Shown here: in pieces, positions 55,334-63,659 of the stretch
How the letters are laid out: every line of letters starts with the position of its first letter
How positions within the stretch are numbered: position 1 is the stretch's first letter
Assembly: GCA_903938485.1 (NCBI GenBank)
Contig: CAJADF010000049.1
Coordinates: forward strand, 1 to 64,000
Source: an uncultured Methylococcaceae bacterium
GTDB taxonomy: Bacteria; Pseudomonadota; Gammaproteobacteria; Methylococcales; Methylomonadaceae
Reading direction: 5' to 3'
DNA length: 64,000 bases
The notes under the pieces: generated by a model
The model's input: the letters and a program-made list of their open reading frames with translations, nothing else
The model's database searches: none
Told to the model about the DNA's origin: nothing
Program-made: the position numbers and the translations under genes

Positions 55334-55495
55334 TTATGATTTTTTGGTAAATAATCGATAAGCAATAAAACCGGCTATTAAGATGATTGGAAATAAAGCC
55401 ACCGTGAACATGGCGGGAGAACAACTCTTAGTACAATTAGTTAACATAATAAAAAAAACAAAAATTAAAACCCCCAATGCAGTTAGCACTCTCAT
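55334..55495 (-). CDS. Small two-helix membrane protein
   Basis: An ATG at 55495 opens a 53-codon frame. An almost perfect ribosome site (AGGAGG) lies 8 nt before it. The product has two hydrophobic segments (about 4-18 and 29-46) separated by a short loop with two cysteines (NCTKSCSP), and a basic end (FTKKS). The lipobox is poor (Asn before the first Cys), so it is more likely a bitopic or hairpin membrane protein. It is 6 bp ahead of the GNAT gene. A C12 run lies about 94 bp upstream. Function unknown. Confidence 0.7.
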   Translation of the reverse strand: MRVLTALGVLIFVFFIMLTNCTKSCSPAMFTVALFPIILIAGFIAYRLFTKKS

Positions 55496-55588
55496 TAAAA
55501 ACCCTCCTCTGTAAAATTAATAGCCACAGTCTTTATAGTATAAAAGATATACAAGCAATTTTTATAAAAGCAACTAGCCCACATAAAG

Positions 55589-55600
55589 CCCCCCCCCCCC
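55589..55600. repeat. C12 homopolymer tract
   Basis: Twelve consecutive C bases, the longest G/C run in the window, lie in non-coding DNA 94 bp upstream of the 53-aa membrane-protein gene, which reads leftward. Long G/C runs are prone to slippage, and within a promoter region can switch expression. A sequencing or assembly length error is also possible. Confidence 0.95.
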
Positions 55601-55693
55601 GAAACCAATTAGTTCTTGTTATTGCGTTAGTTAAATAGTTGAGGCCCTAATTTTCCCGTGAAAAAGGAATAAAATTATGCGTTGTGAGTCTGC

Positions 55694-55857
55694 GAATTCT
55701 GAATGCTATTCTCGGATTACCTGTCTCCTTGGCTTATTGCGAAGGTAATAAAAAAGATGGTATCTCTCATTCTCGAATTTCGTATGATATCCGCATAAAT
55801 CTCTTAAATTTTAGATATAAAATCACCTTTCTTACATCAGCCAACGCCCCCCTATAA
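55694..55857 (+). pseudogene. Possible remnant of a short coding sequence
   Basis: From about 55694 a frame reads SLRILNAILGLPVSLAYC, a signal-peptide-like stretch, then EGNKKDGISHSRISYDIRIN and a stop at about 55857. No convincing start codon with a ribosome site is present, and the last third lies in the inverted repeat. It may be a decayed gene end or chance. Confidence is low. Confidence 0.2.
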
Positions 55858-55897
55858 GGCTTTCTTAAAGTGATTTTTTATACAAATTTTAAGAGAT
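55799..55897. repeat. 99-bp imperfect inverted repeat
   Basis: The left arm starts ATCTCTTAAA at 55799 and the right arm ends TTTTAAGAGAT at 55897. The arms are about 30 bp each and pair along most of their length with a few indels, around a core of about 37 bp that includes a C6 run. The form suits a folded RNA or a short non-autonomous mobile element. No flanking target duplication was apparent by eye. Confidence 0.6.
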
Positions 55898-56080
55898 ATT
55901 GAGTCTTCTTTATCTAAACGATCAAGCATTGCTATAGATCACGATCCAATTGATCTTCATTTTCAAGCCATCGCACATTTCAAAATATCGAACTTATTTT
56001 ACCCGTCAATGCTAAACGAATAATTTTAATAAACAATTTGTTAACTCAATATTTTAATATCTAAACAGAACAAGAAAGCT

Positions 56081-56830
56081 TTACTTATTATCACGTTTCG
56101 CAACTAAGAACGCCGCATAATGATAAGTTAATTGATCATGTGCATTGCCATTAGGATTTTTTAAATATTCTTGTTCTAAAGTACCCTGCACTGCCTGAGC
56201 CCATGGAGTTTTAGGAATATAATCATAAAGGACATAACCTGACAAACCGATCATCTTTTGACCTAGACTATTATCAGCTTTAACCGCGACACCGTAAGGA
56301 TTAGCCTGAGGTAAACTCACATTGGGCAATTGAATATCTTCCCAATTATTATCGGGTAATAATGTTAAATCTTGCGTATTAGCAAAAGAAATCAACACCG
56401 CTGGCATACCCAAAATAACTATTAAAAACTGTATAACAAACCTGCCGTTTAACGCACAAGATAACGCATAACTGATCAGTGCAAAAAATACAGTTGCACT
56501 GACAAACAGCTCAGGAAATATTTTTATAGCGATATCAATGCCTAATTTTTGCAACAATAACTCTGTGTAACATGACACCGTTGCTGAAAATACCACAACA
56601 GGAAAATAAGCAATTCTAAAAGCCAATAATTGCAAACCAATAAACCAATAACGTTTTGCTAGCGGCAATTGTTTTGCCCACCTTAAAGACACAGTGGTAA
56701 TAGCAAACAATCCAGCTAAATGAAAACCCAATAACAGTTGCCATGCTTGGGCATTTGAGTTTAATTCAACACTCAAACCAAATAACGCTAAAAGTATTAA
56801 AAACAGTATCGAGAGATATTTCATTTGCAT
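56081..56830 (-). CDS. Integral membrane protein of unknown function
   Basis: The 249-aa product has about five hydrophobic segments in its first 155 residues and a soluble C-terminal part (about 160-249), probably on one face of the membrane. No family motif is recognised. It is a single gene between a long gene-poor region and the secreted-protein cluster. An ATG two codons later is equally possible as the start. Confidence 0.7.
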   Translation of the reverse strand: MQMKYLSILFLILLALFGLSVELNSNAQAWQLLLGFHLAGLFAITTVSLRWAKQLPLAKRYWFIGLQLLAFRIAYFPVVVFSATVSCYTELLLQKLGIDIAIKIFPELFVSATVFFALISYALSCALNGRFVIQFLIVILGMPAVLISFANTQDLTLLPDNNWEDIQLPNVSLPQANPYGVAVKADNSLGQKMIGLSGYVLYDYIPKTPWAQAVQGTLEQEYLKNPNGNAHDQLTYHYAAFLVAKRDNK

Positions 56831-57132
56831 CTAATTAGTAATTCAAAAGTTATTATCTATTTCATTAATTTACTTAATAGACTAAATAATTGAGGTAAAA
56901 ATTAATAGTAATACGCTTTATTAGAAGTACTTTATGTTAAACGTAGATATTATAAAGAATTAAAGCAAATCGCCTCAATAAACCTAGTATTTCATGGTTT
57001 TTATCACGCAGTTATTCTTATAAAATTAGAAAAAACCGTGTTAGAGTTTACCTCGTCTTGTTACGCTGATTAGCAATAATATCTCAGTAGTCACAGACAC
57101 CATAATAATAATTACAACGAGGTTTACATACC
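56831..57132. other. Divergent intergenic region
   Basis: This 302-bp AT-rich gap separates two genes that read away from each other, so promoters for both are expected. No promoter pair was distinct enough to assign. No RNA structure or repeat of note was seen. Confidence 0.4.
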
Positions 57133-57645
57133 ATGAAATTTTTAAAATACGCTGTTGTAACAACAACATTAGTACTCTCTATTGAGCCAGCAATCGTTAA
57201 TGCCGAAGTCTGTTTAGGTATGGCATGTATGTACAATAGAATGACTGCTAGCGAAGGCATTGATGCCACATTAGTGCAAATTAATGAGTCTTTAAAAGCC
57301 ATTCAAGCTAGAGTTAATGGCGATTCAGCCGACGGCAATACGGCCAGTGATGAGATCATTATTGAAAATATTAAAGATGCTTTAAAACTCAGTAAAGAGA
57401 TTAATGCCAATGATAAAGTCGATAGAAACCGTAATCGTGCTAACGGTGATTTAAAGAAAGCCAGAGAAGCCGTTCAATCAGGTGATTTAAATAAGGCGAC
57501 TGAAGAACTTAAAGTTGCCGAAAAACGTTTTAAAGATCTTAAAGGGATGATTGACTTAACTTTAGATGATAGAGAATCTCAACAGACTCACATGTTGAAT
57601 CGAATCTTAAATACTGAAGATAAAAAAGCCGGTTCGCGTAAATAA
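57133..57645 (+). CDS. Periplasmic coiled-coil protein of unknown function
   Basis: The 170-aa product has a signal peptide with a likely cut after VNA (about 22-24). Two cysteines follow early (EVCLGMACMYNRM), then long charged helices with heptad-like spacing (about 90-150), suggesting a periplasmic coiled coil. A GAGG ribosome site lies about 12 nt before the ATG. It precedes two genes for small secreted proteins on the same strand. No known family is recognised. Confidence 0.75.
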   Translation: MKFLKYAVVTTTLVLSIEPAIVNAEVCLGMACMYNRMTASEGIDATLVQINESLKAIQARVNGDSADGNTASDEIIIENIKDALKLSKEINANDKVDRNRNRANGDLKKAREAVQSGDLNKATEELKVAEKRFKDLKGMIDLTLDDRESQQTHMLNRILNTEDKKAGSRK

Positions 57646-57655
57646 TATCTGTATG

Positions 57656-57691
57656 TGTACTAGTTTCGGAAAATATACCGAAACTAGTACA
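57656..57691 (+). terminator. Hairpin after the coiled-coil gene
   Basis: A perfect 14-bp stem (TGTACTAGTTTCGG and its complement) with an eight-base loop starts 10 bp after the stop codon. A five-base T-run follows about nine bases later, further than usual for a classical terminator. It may end or stabilise the mRNA. Confidence 0.6.
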
Positions 57692-57788
57692 ACACTCTTA
57701 TTTTTGATCAAGTTTGACAATCAACAAATTTCAGATATTTTGTTATTTAATAAAAAATAATATAAAAACAATAAGATGGAAATTAAAA

Positions 57789-58181
57789 ATGAAACAATTA
57801 AATTATTTTTATATGCTTGTTTTAATACTGATGAGCTTTAACTCATGGGCATATGGTGGCGGGAGCAGTAGTAGTACAAAAGCCTGCGCTAAACCTAAAT
57901 TTAGTGAATTTGTACCCATTGAAAATGCTGAAGTGGCATCAGGATCTAACTTTTCATTTACAGCATCTGCAAACACATACCCTGAAAGCATTAAGGTAAG
58001 TATTAAGGGACTTCCCTCCACCATCAAAGTGACTCCCCAAAACGCGGGTAATAGCTTAAAAATTAGCGGAAAACTTCCTGACTCATTAAAAGGCACTTAT
58101 GCAAGAATAGCCATTGATGCCTCAGCACAAAACAACTGCAATGGCTCGGGAGGATGGCTAATAAAAATAGCTGAACACTAA
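57789..58181 (+). CDS. Small secreted protein, paralogue of the gene at 61139
   Basis: From ATG 57789 the product is 130 aa; a frame open 25 codons further upstream is unlikely to be used. It has a signal peptide ending near SWA (about 17-19), then AYGGGSSSSTKAC and a compact beta-rich domain. Shared with the paralogue are KPKFSEFVPIE, a SFSF/NFSF strand, TYPESIKVSIKG and a late NNCNGSGGWLIKI. Two cysteines, one at each end of the domain, could form a disulfide. The fold resembles an Ig-like domain. Function unknown. Confidence 0.75.
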   Translation: MKQLNYFYMLVLILMSFNSWAYGGGSSSSTKACAKPKFSEFVPIENAEVASGSNFSFTASANTYPESIKVSIKGLPSTIKVTPQNAGNSLKISGKLPDSLKGTYARIAIDASAQNNCNGSGGWLIKIAEH

Positions 58182-58254
58182 AAACCTAGTAATTTACTTT
58201 GTTTTTGAATAGACTATTTAGCATTAGTGTCGATTAACCAATGAGGATCACATC

Positions 58255-58722
58255 ATGTTAGAAATAAATCAACCCGCCCCCTTATTTAACACACCAAACC
58301 AATCAAATGAATTGGTTAATTTAGCTGATTATGCAGGAAAAAATAATGTAGTACTCTATTTTTATCCTAAAGATGACACTCCAGGTTGTACCATTGAAGC
58401 CAATGATTTTACGCGCTTAGCCGATGAATTTTCTAAATTAGATACCATCGTTATGGGTGTCAGTAAAGACAGTTGTGAAAGCCACGTCGACTTTATTGAT
58501 AAGTTTGGTTTAAAGGTCATATTACTGGCTGATACTACGGGTGAGCTTTGTGAAAGTTATGGCGTGTGGAGAGAAAGAGAGAAAAATGGAGTCAAAATGA
58601 TGGCAATTTTTCGCTCAACTTTCATTATTAATAAAGCGGGTATTTTAATTGATGTCGAATATGGCGTTAATCATGAAGGTCATGCCGAAGCCGTTTTAGA
58701 AAAAATAAGCAGATTAACTTAA
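58255..58722 (+). CDS. bcp: Thiol peroxidase Bcp (peroxiredoxin), one-cysteine type
   Basis: The 155-aa product is a cytoplasmic peroxiredoxin of the Bcp group that reduces peroxides. The peroxidatic Cys45 is in YFYPKDDTPGCTIEANDF. At position 50, where E. coli Bcp has its resolving cysteine, there is Asn, so the enzyme probably relies on another thiol partner. Length is standard. The SDR gene follows almost at once, and the two are likely one operon. Confidence 0.94.
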   Translation: MLEINQPAPLFNTPNQSNELVNLADYAGKNNVVLYFYPKDDTPGCTIEANDFTRLADEFSKLDTIVMGVSKDSCESHVDFIDKFGLKVILLADTTGELCESYGVWREREKNGVKMMAIFRSTFIINKAGILIDVEYGVNHEGHAEAVLEKISRLT

Positions 58723-58735
58723 TTTGGTGACTTAC

Positions 58736-59506
58736 ATGATTCCAGAACAAACCTTAAACCTAACAGGTAAAGTCGCTCTAGTCAGTGGAGCAGGTGTTGG
58801 GATAGGTAGAGCTGTGGCTTTAGCATTAGGTCAAGCGGGTGCCTTTGTGGGGATTCATTACCATTCAAGTAAAGCAGGTGCAGAACAACTTCATAAAGAG
58901 CTAATGTCAAAAGGCATTTCATGCATGTTACTTCCTGCCGATCTAACCAAAGAAAGTGAAGCCAATAGTATTGTTGATAAACTTGTGACCAAAACAAGCC
59001 GGCTAGATATTTTAGTTAATAATGGTGGCGGGCTTATCAAACGCGCAAAAATTGAAGATTGCACCTTGGAAAACTGGAATAAATCGATAGATGTTAATTT
59101 AACAAGTGCCTTTTTATTAACCAAGCAGTCCATCCCACACTTACGAGCCACTAGTTCCGGACGTATCATTAACATATTGTCCCTGTCTGTGCAAACGGGC
59201 GGGGCTAATGGTGGAGGCGCTTATGCTGCAGCAAAAGGTGGGCTGATGGTTTTTACCCACACCTTAGCGAAAGAACTTGCACCTGAGGTCAGAACTAATT
59301 CTGTTATGCCAGGCACAGTTGAAACACAACATCATGAAGTTCATTCAACCGAAGAAATGCTGGAAAACTATCGTAAGCAAACGCCGTTAGGTCGAAATAC
59401 CCACGCAGAAGAAGTCGCGAGCTCAGTACTATTTCTAGCAAGCGATATGTCATCTCATATCAATGGAGCATTAATTGACATTAGTGGGGGACGATTTTTG
59501 CGTTAA
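58736..59506 (+). CDS. Short-chain dehydrogenase/reductase (SDR)
   Basis: The product, 256 aa from ATG 58736 (GGTG 6 nt before it), is an NAD(P)-dependent SDR. The Rossmann motif is VSGAGVGIGRA at about 14-24, followed by NNGG. The catalytic set includes Ser in INILSLS, Tyr and Lys in YAAAKGG, and a C-terminal ALIDISGG. It resembles FabG-like 3-oxoacyl reductases, but the substrate cannot be assigned. TTG and GTG codons a few positions upstream are less likely starts. Confidence 0.92.
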   Translation: MIPEQTLNLTGKVALVSGAGVGIGRAVALALGQAGAFVGIHYHSSKAGAEQLHKELMSKGISCMLLPADLTKESEANSIVDKLVTKTSRLDILVNNGGGLIKRAKIEDCTLENWNKSIDVNLTSAFLLTKQSIPHLRATSSGRIINILSLSVQTGGANGGGAYAAAKGGLMVFTHTLAKELAPEVRTNSVMPGTVETQHHEVHSTEEMLENYRKQTPLGRNTHAEEVASSVLFLASDMSSHINGALIDISGGRFLR

Positions 59507-59554
59507 TCTGTAACTTTAACTGTAACTCTGGGGATTATAGAAAATAACAAAAAT

Positions 59555-60175
59555 ATGTTCGGTTATTTTAGTCATTACGCTACTATAAAAAAAATAGTAA
59601 TACCTGTTTTTTGTGTTTTCCACATGACAGCGATAGCCTGGTGGACACTACCACGCAGCTTCGCTGGCATGGTTGCAGAAAATCATAATCAAATTACACT
59701 AGAAACAAATCTGTTTAAATGGTTTAACTTTACAGAAAAAAACTGGCCATCCATTATATTAACTCGCTATATTGATATTACCGCTAGCCAACAATATTGG
59801 GATTTTTTTGCCCCACAAAGCCCAAAGTTCCATCAATACTTATCTGTTTGCAGTAGCCTAGACACTGATAAATCTTCTGAAGAAATCAATTGTGCTGGCG
59901 CTACTTTATTTAGCAACTTAAAGCCTAACATGGATACTTATGCGTTTTTTAGCAGCAGCAGCCGATACTATCGTTTAACAGAAACCTTAATCAATCAAAA
60001 TAATCCAGAATTATTTAAAGCATTTACCCACTATTATTTAACGCATCAAGCTAACAACTTTTCTAATAAATCTTCTAGTCAATTAGTGTTGCATCAATTC
60101 GAACTCTACCCAGACCTTAAAGAATTATCTAAAGCGGGTTATCGGACTGATACGATACTTTGGGAGACTTATTAA
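59555..60175 (+). CDS. Membrane-anchored protein of unknown function, partner of the HTTM gene
   Basis: The 206-aa product has one hydrophobic segment near the N-terminus (about 14-30) and a probably extracytoplasmic remainder rich in aromatic and polar residues. No family is recognised. Its stop codon overlaps the ATG of the next gene (TAATG), so the two are translated together and probably work together. Small anchored partners of this sort are often encoded beside HTTM proteins. Confidence 0.75.
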   Translation: MFGYFSHYATIKKIVIPVFCVFHMTAIAWWTLPRSFAGMVAENHNQITLETNLFKWFNFTEKNWPSIILTRYIDITASQQYWDFFAPQSPKFHQYLSVCSSLDTDKSSEEINCAGATLFSNLKPNMDTYAFFSSSSRYYRLTETLINQNNPELFKAFTHYYLTHQANNFSNKSSSQLVLHQFELYPDLKELSKAGYRTDTILWETY

Positions 60176-61098
60176 TGCAGAAGACTTGGCACTGGTTTTG
60201 GTTCAAACTAATCGACGCGAGACAATATGCGACCTTAAGAATTTTAATCGGAAGCTTTTCGGGAATATATTTTTCAGAACTTTTACCTTATATAGACAGT
60301 CAGTTTAGTCATACAGGATGGTTAAGCAATAGACAACAAATTACGAATCAAAATGGTGGTAGTTGGTCTGTGTTTTTTATAGATTTAGACTGGCAACCTA
60401 ATATAATCGCCAATATTATTCTTGGCATAGGCATTGTTGCAGCCTTTCTTATGATGATAGGTTGGAAGAGTCGTGTCAGCACCTTTATAACTTGGTTAAT
60501 TTGGGTCTCTTTATGGAATCGAAATCCTTTAATACTGGATGGGGATGATGCGATACTTAAAATAATGTGCTTTTATTTAATGCTGGCACCCTGCGGAAAC
60601 GCTTGGTCAGTTGATGCCCATCTCTATAAAACCCATCAACAAGTTATCGTTTGGCCATTACGGCTCATACAGTTTCAAATTGCTTTAGTTTATTTTGTCT
60701 CAGGCTGGGTTAAACTCCATAGCCTAGAATGGGATAACGGTAGCATCATGGAATACGTGTTAATTCATCCTGAATACTCACGCTGGAATGGTTGGTTGCT
60801 AATGGATTCTGCTTTAGTAAAGCAATTATTAGCCATACTGGCTTGGTTTATTAGAGATTGGGAGTTGTTATTTCCGATACTACTGCTCAACCGCTACACT
60901 CGCAGATTGAGCATTATAATAGGTCTACTATTCCACACTGGATTACTACTCACCCTGCATTTACGATGGTTTCCAGTGGTTATGCTTGCAACTTATCCGG
61001 CATTAATTTCAAATAGTTTTTTTATAAGAATTGAAAAAAAATACCTACAACTCGACAAAAACCAGAAATCAATCAAGCAAATAATTAAACACTCATAA
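60175..61098 (+). CDS. HTTM-domain membrane protein (gamma-carboxylase-like fold)
   Basis: From ATG 60175 the product is 307 aa. It has several membrane helices of the HTTM type, named for similarity to vitamin K-dependent gamma-carboxylase. Characteristic stretches are LIDARQYATLRILIGSFSGIYF near the start, NRNPLILDGDDAILKIMCFYLMLAP in the middle and FHTGLLLTLHLRWFPVVML near the end. No bacterial reaction is firmly assigned to stand-alone HTTM proteins. The ATG overlaps the upstream stop codon by one base. Confidence 0.85.
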   Translation: MQKTWHWFWFKLIDARQYATLRILIGSFSGIYFSELLPYIDSQFSHTGWLSNRQQITNQNGGSWSVFFIDLDWQPNIIANIILGIGIVAAFLMMIGWKSRVSTFITWLIWVSLWNRNPLILDGDDAILKIMCFYLMLAPCGNAWSVDAHLYKTHQQVIVWPLRLIQFQIALVYFVSGWVKLHSLEWDNGSIMEYVLIHPEYSRWNGWLLMDSALVKQLLAILAWFIRDWELLFPILLLNRYTRRLSIIIGLLFHTGLLLTLHLRWFPVVMLATYPALISNSFFIRIEKKYLQLDKNQKSIKQIIKHS

Positions 61099-61138
61099 TC
61101 ATAATATAAGTCTTAAATCTCAACTAGGGCTTATATAG

Positions 61139-61531
61139 TTATTCAGTTATTTTTACTAACCAACTACCACTCCCTTTACAATTACTTTGTGCCTCAATCA
61201 GAATTTTGGCATAAGTGTCTTTTAATTCAATAGGCAGTGTGCCATGCACTGTCACGCTCGTACCCGGATTTTTTGGTCCTACTTCAATAACAGCAGGAAC
61301 ACCCTTAACACTCACCTTGATTGTCTCGGGATGCGTATTACCTGATGCTCTAAAAGAAAAACTAGCACCGGGTGCAATCTCTGATTTATCTACTGGAATA
61401 AAATCAGTAAAACGAGGTTTATTACACGTATTAACACTGCCACTACGACTATTATCACCCACGCCATAAGCACTAGCATTGCTAACGACGGTCACTAAAA
61501 TTAAAAAACCTAAACCATGATATCGTGTCAT
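61139..61531 (-). CDS. Small secreted protein, paralogue of the gene at 57789
   Basis: From ATG 61531, with GGAG 7 nt upstream, the product is 130 aa, exactly the length of its paralogue. A signal peptide ends near ASA (about 19-21), then AYGVGDNSRSGSVNTC and the same beta-rich domain (KPRFTDFIPVD, THPETIKVSVKG, SNCKGSGSWLVKI). The two paired cysteines are kept. It is on the opposite strand from its paralogue, so the two bracket the bcp-SDR-HTTM group. It reads away from the cytochrome b561 gene's upstream end but shares its strand. Function unknown. Confidence 0.78.
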   Translation of the reverse strand: MTRYHGLGFLILVTVVSNASAYGVGDNSRSGSVNTCNKPRFTDFIPVDKSEIAPGASFSFRASGNTHPETIKVSVKGVPAVIEVGPKNPGTSVTVHGTLPIELKDTYAKILIEAQSNCKGSGSWLVKITE

Positions 61532-61615
61532 TATCAGACTCCATTGTATTGTTATTATCAATACAAAATATCTGAATAAATCGGATTGTCAAACGGGTTA
61601 ACTAAGGGCTAGTCT

Positions 61616-62251
61616 TTACTTATTAATCGTCTTTTTTCCAGTCAACATGGTTTTCACTAAATTTTCTTTATGCAATCTACTTGAAACAACAACGCCAACA
61701 ATATGCAAGACAATCAAAATTAACATCAGTTTAGTATATTCTTCGTGGAGTTCTTTCCAATAATCCTCACCAACTTCATCTTTCTCTTTTATTAAATATT
61801 GTTCAACATCATCTTGCGCATATGCTGATCTAATAGGACTGATTGATTGCATTTGTATAGCTAAGGGGCCTTCAGCGTCTTCAATCGCGATTATTTTAAG
61901 ACCACTATAGGTAATCATAAATAACGTAAATAGCATGGCTATAACCATCCAACCGCCTAATGGATTATGTCCGATATAATGTTTGGGTGTTTTACTAAAA
62001 AGACTTTTTAAATACACCACAACTTTACTATATGACGTTACAAAACTGTTGAACTTAGCATGTTTACTGCCAAAAAAACCCCAAACAATTCTAAATATTA
62101 CTAGACCCAGTACGGTATAACCCGCATAAATATGTATTTCATTTTTTTCTTCACTCGTAAAATAAGTCGTGATAAAACTAACGACTAAAGACCAATGAAA
62201 AATACGTATACAAATATCCCAAACGTATACATTTTGTTGATTATTATTCAT
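61616..62251 (-). CDS. Cytochrome b561-type membrane protein
   Basis: The 211-aa product resembles the di-haem cytochrome b561 / Ni-Fe-hydrogenase cytochrome b group. It has four or more membrane helices with candidate haem-ligand histidines in RIFHWSLVVSF, EIHIYAGYTVLG and VLHIVGVVVSSRLH. It would transfer electrons across or within the inner membrane, often to small c-type cytochromes, but none is encoded nearby. A longer periplasmic loop (about 125-165) is charged and unusual. Confidence 0.9.
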   Translation of the reverse strand: MNNNQQNVYVWDICIRIFHWSLVVSFITTYFTSEEKNEIHIYAGYTVLGLVIFRIVWGFFGSKHAKFNSFVTSYSKVVVYLKSLFSKTPKHYIGHNPLGGWMVIAMLFTLFMITYSGLKIIAIEDAEGPLAIQMQSISPIRSAYAQDDVEQYLIKEKDEVGEDYWKELHEEYTKLMLILIVLHIVGVVVSSRLHKENLVKTMLTGKKTINK

Positions 62252-62290
62252 ATTAAAGTCCTAGAAATACTTTAATTAGTTTGACCTAGT

Positions 62291-63202
62291 TCATTCTGCC
62301 CATTGCTGAATACCATCCAGCAACCATTTAGTTTGCACTCCCGACTTAGGTTTAACAAAATGCCAGACTTCTTTAACGTGCTCTATTGGGCCATTAAGCT
62401 CTTCACGCATAACCGCTTCAAACACCACGGTAGCGATAAGCTCTGAACCTAATTCACGTAGTTCTAACAAATTAGCTTCAACATTTAAAATATCCGTCTG
62501 ATTATCTGTGGTTGTAGCTTTAAGTTGAATTTGAATTTCAGCAAAAACTTTATCGGTAGTTAACCCTCTAATTTCGTATAAATCTCTAGTATCCCAAGCA
62601 TTTTGCAAGGTTGTATAGGCAATTTTTGCACCTGTTAAAAAGCTATGAGTATCAAAGCCTGCAAGCAAATTAGTTGCATTCATTTGGTTGCCCGCAGCAT
62701 TAGTTGACTTCTTAAATAAAAGATCCGTATTAAACCCTTCGGAACGAGAAGGTGTTTGTGTGGAATGAGAAAAATCTACATTACGTTGATATCCTTGTGG
62801 CTGTGACTGTGCCGACCTAAATTTAGATAAAAAGAATCTAATCATAAAAAAGGCCATAACCAGTAAAAGGATATCCATAAACTTAAAACTCTCGAACGCA
62901 CCACCAAAAAACATTGAGCCTAATAAGCCCCCAATGGCTAAACCGCCAAGCATGCCCACTAAACCTCCGCGCTGAGCAAAACCTTGTCTAGATATTTGAT
63001 TTTGAGCAGTTGCCTGTTGTTGACTAGCAGATCTTATGGGTGCTGACGTTGCAGATGAACCTGAGAAAGCAGTACTGTGAGAAGGTCGACTTCCGAAAGA
63101 AGTTCCGCCACCAAAACGTTTTGCTTCTGCATCGTGTGTTCCAAACGACAACACCGCGATACTTATAACCAGAACAGCAGATAAACAATGAAATTTTTTC
63201 AT
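62291..63202 (-). CDS. Tim44-like domain protein
   Basis: From ATG 63202 the product is 303 aa. It has a signal peptide (cut near AEA), a Gly/Ser/Gln-rich low-complexity stretch (about 30-80), a hydrophobic segment with LVGMLGGLAIGGLLGSMFFGG, another membrane helix (about 105-125), and a C-terminal Tim44-like domain (about 180-303) ending WLLDGIQQWAE. Such proteins are common in proteobacteria and are thought to be membrane-associated; their role is not settled. It lies 39 bp upstream of the cytochrome gene on the same strand. Confidence 0.9.
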   Translation of the reverse strand: MKKFHCLSAVLVISIAVLSFGTHDAEAKRFGGGTSFGSRPSHSTAFSGSSATSAPIRSASQQQATAQNQISRQGFAQRGGLVGMLGGLAIGGLLGSMFFGGAFESFKFMDILLLVMAFFMIRFFLSKFRSAQSQPQGYQRNVDFSHSTQTPSRSEGFNTDLLFKKSTNAAGNQMNATNLLAGFDTHSFLTGAKIAYTTLQNAWDTRDLYEIRGLTTDKVFAEIQIQLKATTTDNQTDILNVEANLLELRELGSELIATVVFEAVMREELNGPIEHVKEVWHFVKPKSGVQTKWLLDGIQQWAE

Positions 63203-63659
63203 AAAACAACCCACATAATTATATTTAAAAGTAAGAAATTAAAACTATCCGATTAGATATTAACCCAATTGTTAAACCCACCATAAAGCACAATACACCA
63301 AACTACTACACGTATCCTTGTTATTAAAATATTTATAGCAATATAACTTTATATTTAACTTATACAACAGCGTCAAAATGTATTAACCCTATTTAAGCGT
63401 TAATGAATCAATTATACGTTGATTACTCTACCATAAACACCGTCATGTCGGCGCTGGTAGTCTATTTAACAAAAAGATTGTAAACAATGACGAACGCACC
63501 ATCTTAGAAATAAATCAATCTGTTATTAACAAGTGATCTGTTATCTCATTTTAATGATGCATTGACTGAGAGTAATGGCTAATTCTTTTTGCGATCAAAA
63601 TGACAGAATTTGGTCGAACAATGTGTTAGTCTGACGATTATTTAACTTTTAAAAAAAAC
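63203..63659. other. Intergenic region upstream of the edge gene
   Basis: This 457-bp AT-rich gap lies between the Tim44-like gene and the nucleotidyltransferase-fold gene, which read away from each other. Promoters for both are expected but none was clear. No repeat, RNA gene or open frame of note was seen. Confidence 0.4.

Larger units (their letters stand above)
55496..56080. other. Long gene-poor region with C12 tract and inverted repeat
   Basis: This 585-bp stretch holds a C12 run (55589-55600), a possible decayed short coding frame (about 55694-55857), and a 99-bp imperfect inverted repeat (55799-55897). A 23-codon frame from 55678, with AAGGA eight bases upstream, has odd codon use and no recognisable product. 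No tRNA or known sRNA was recognised. Confidence 0.5.
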
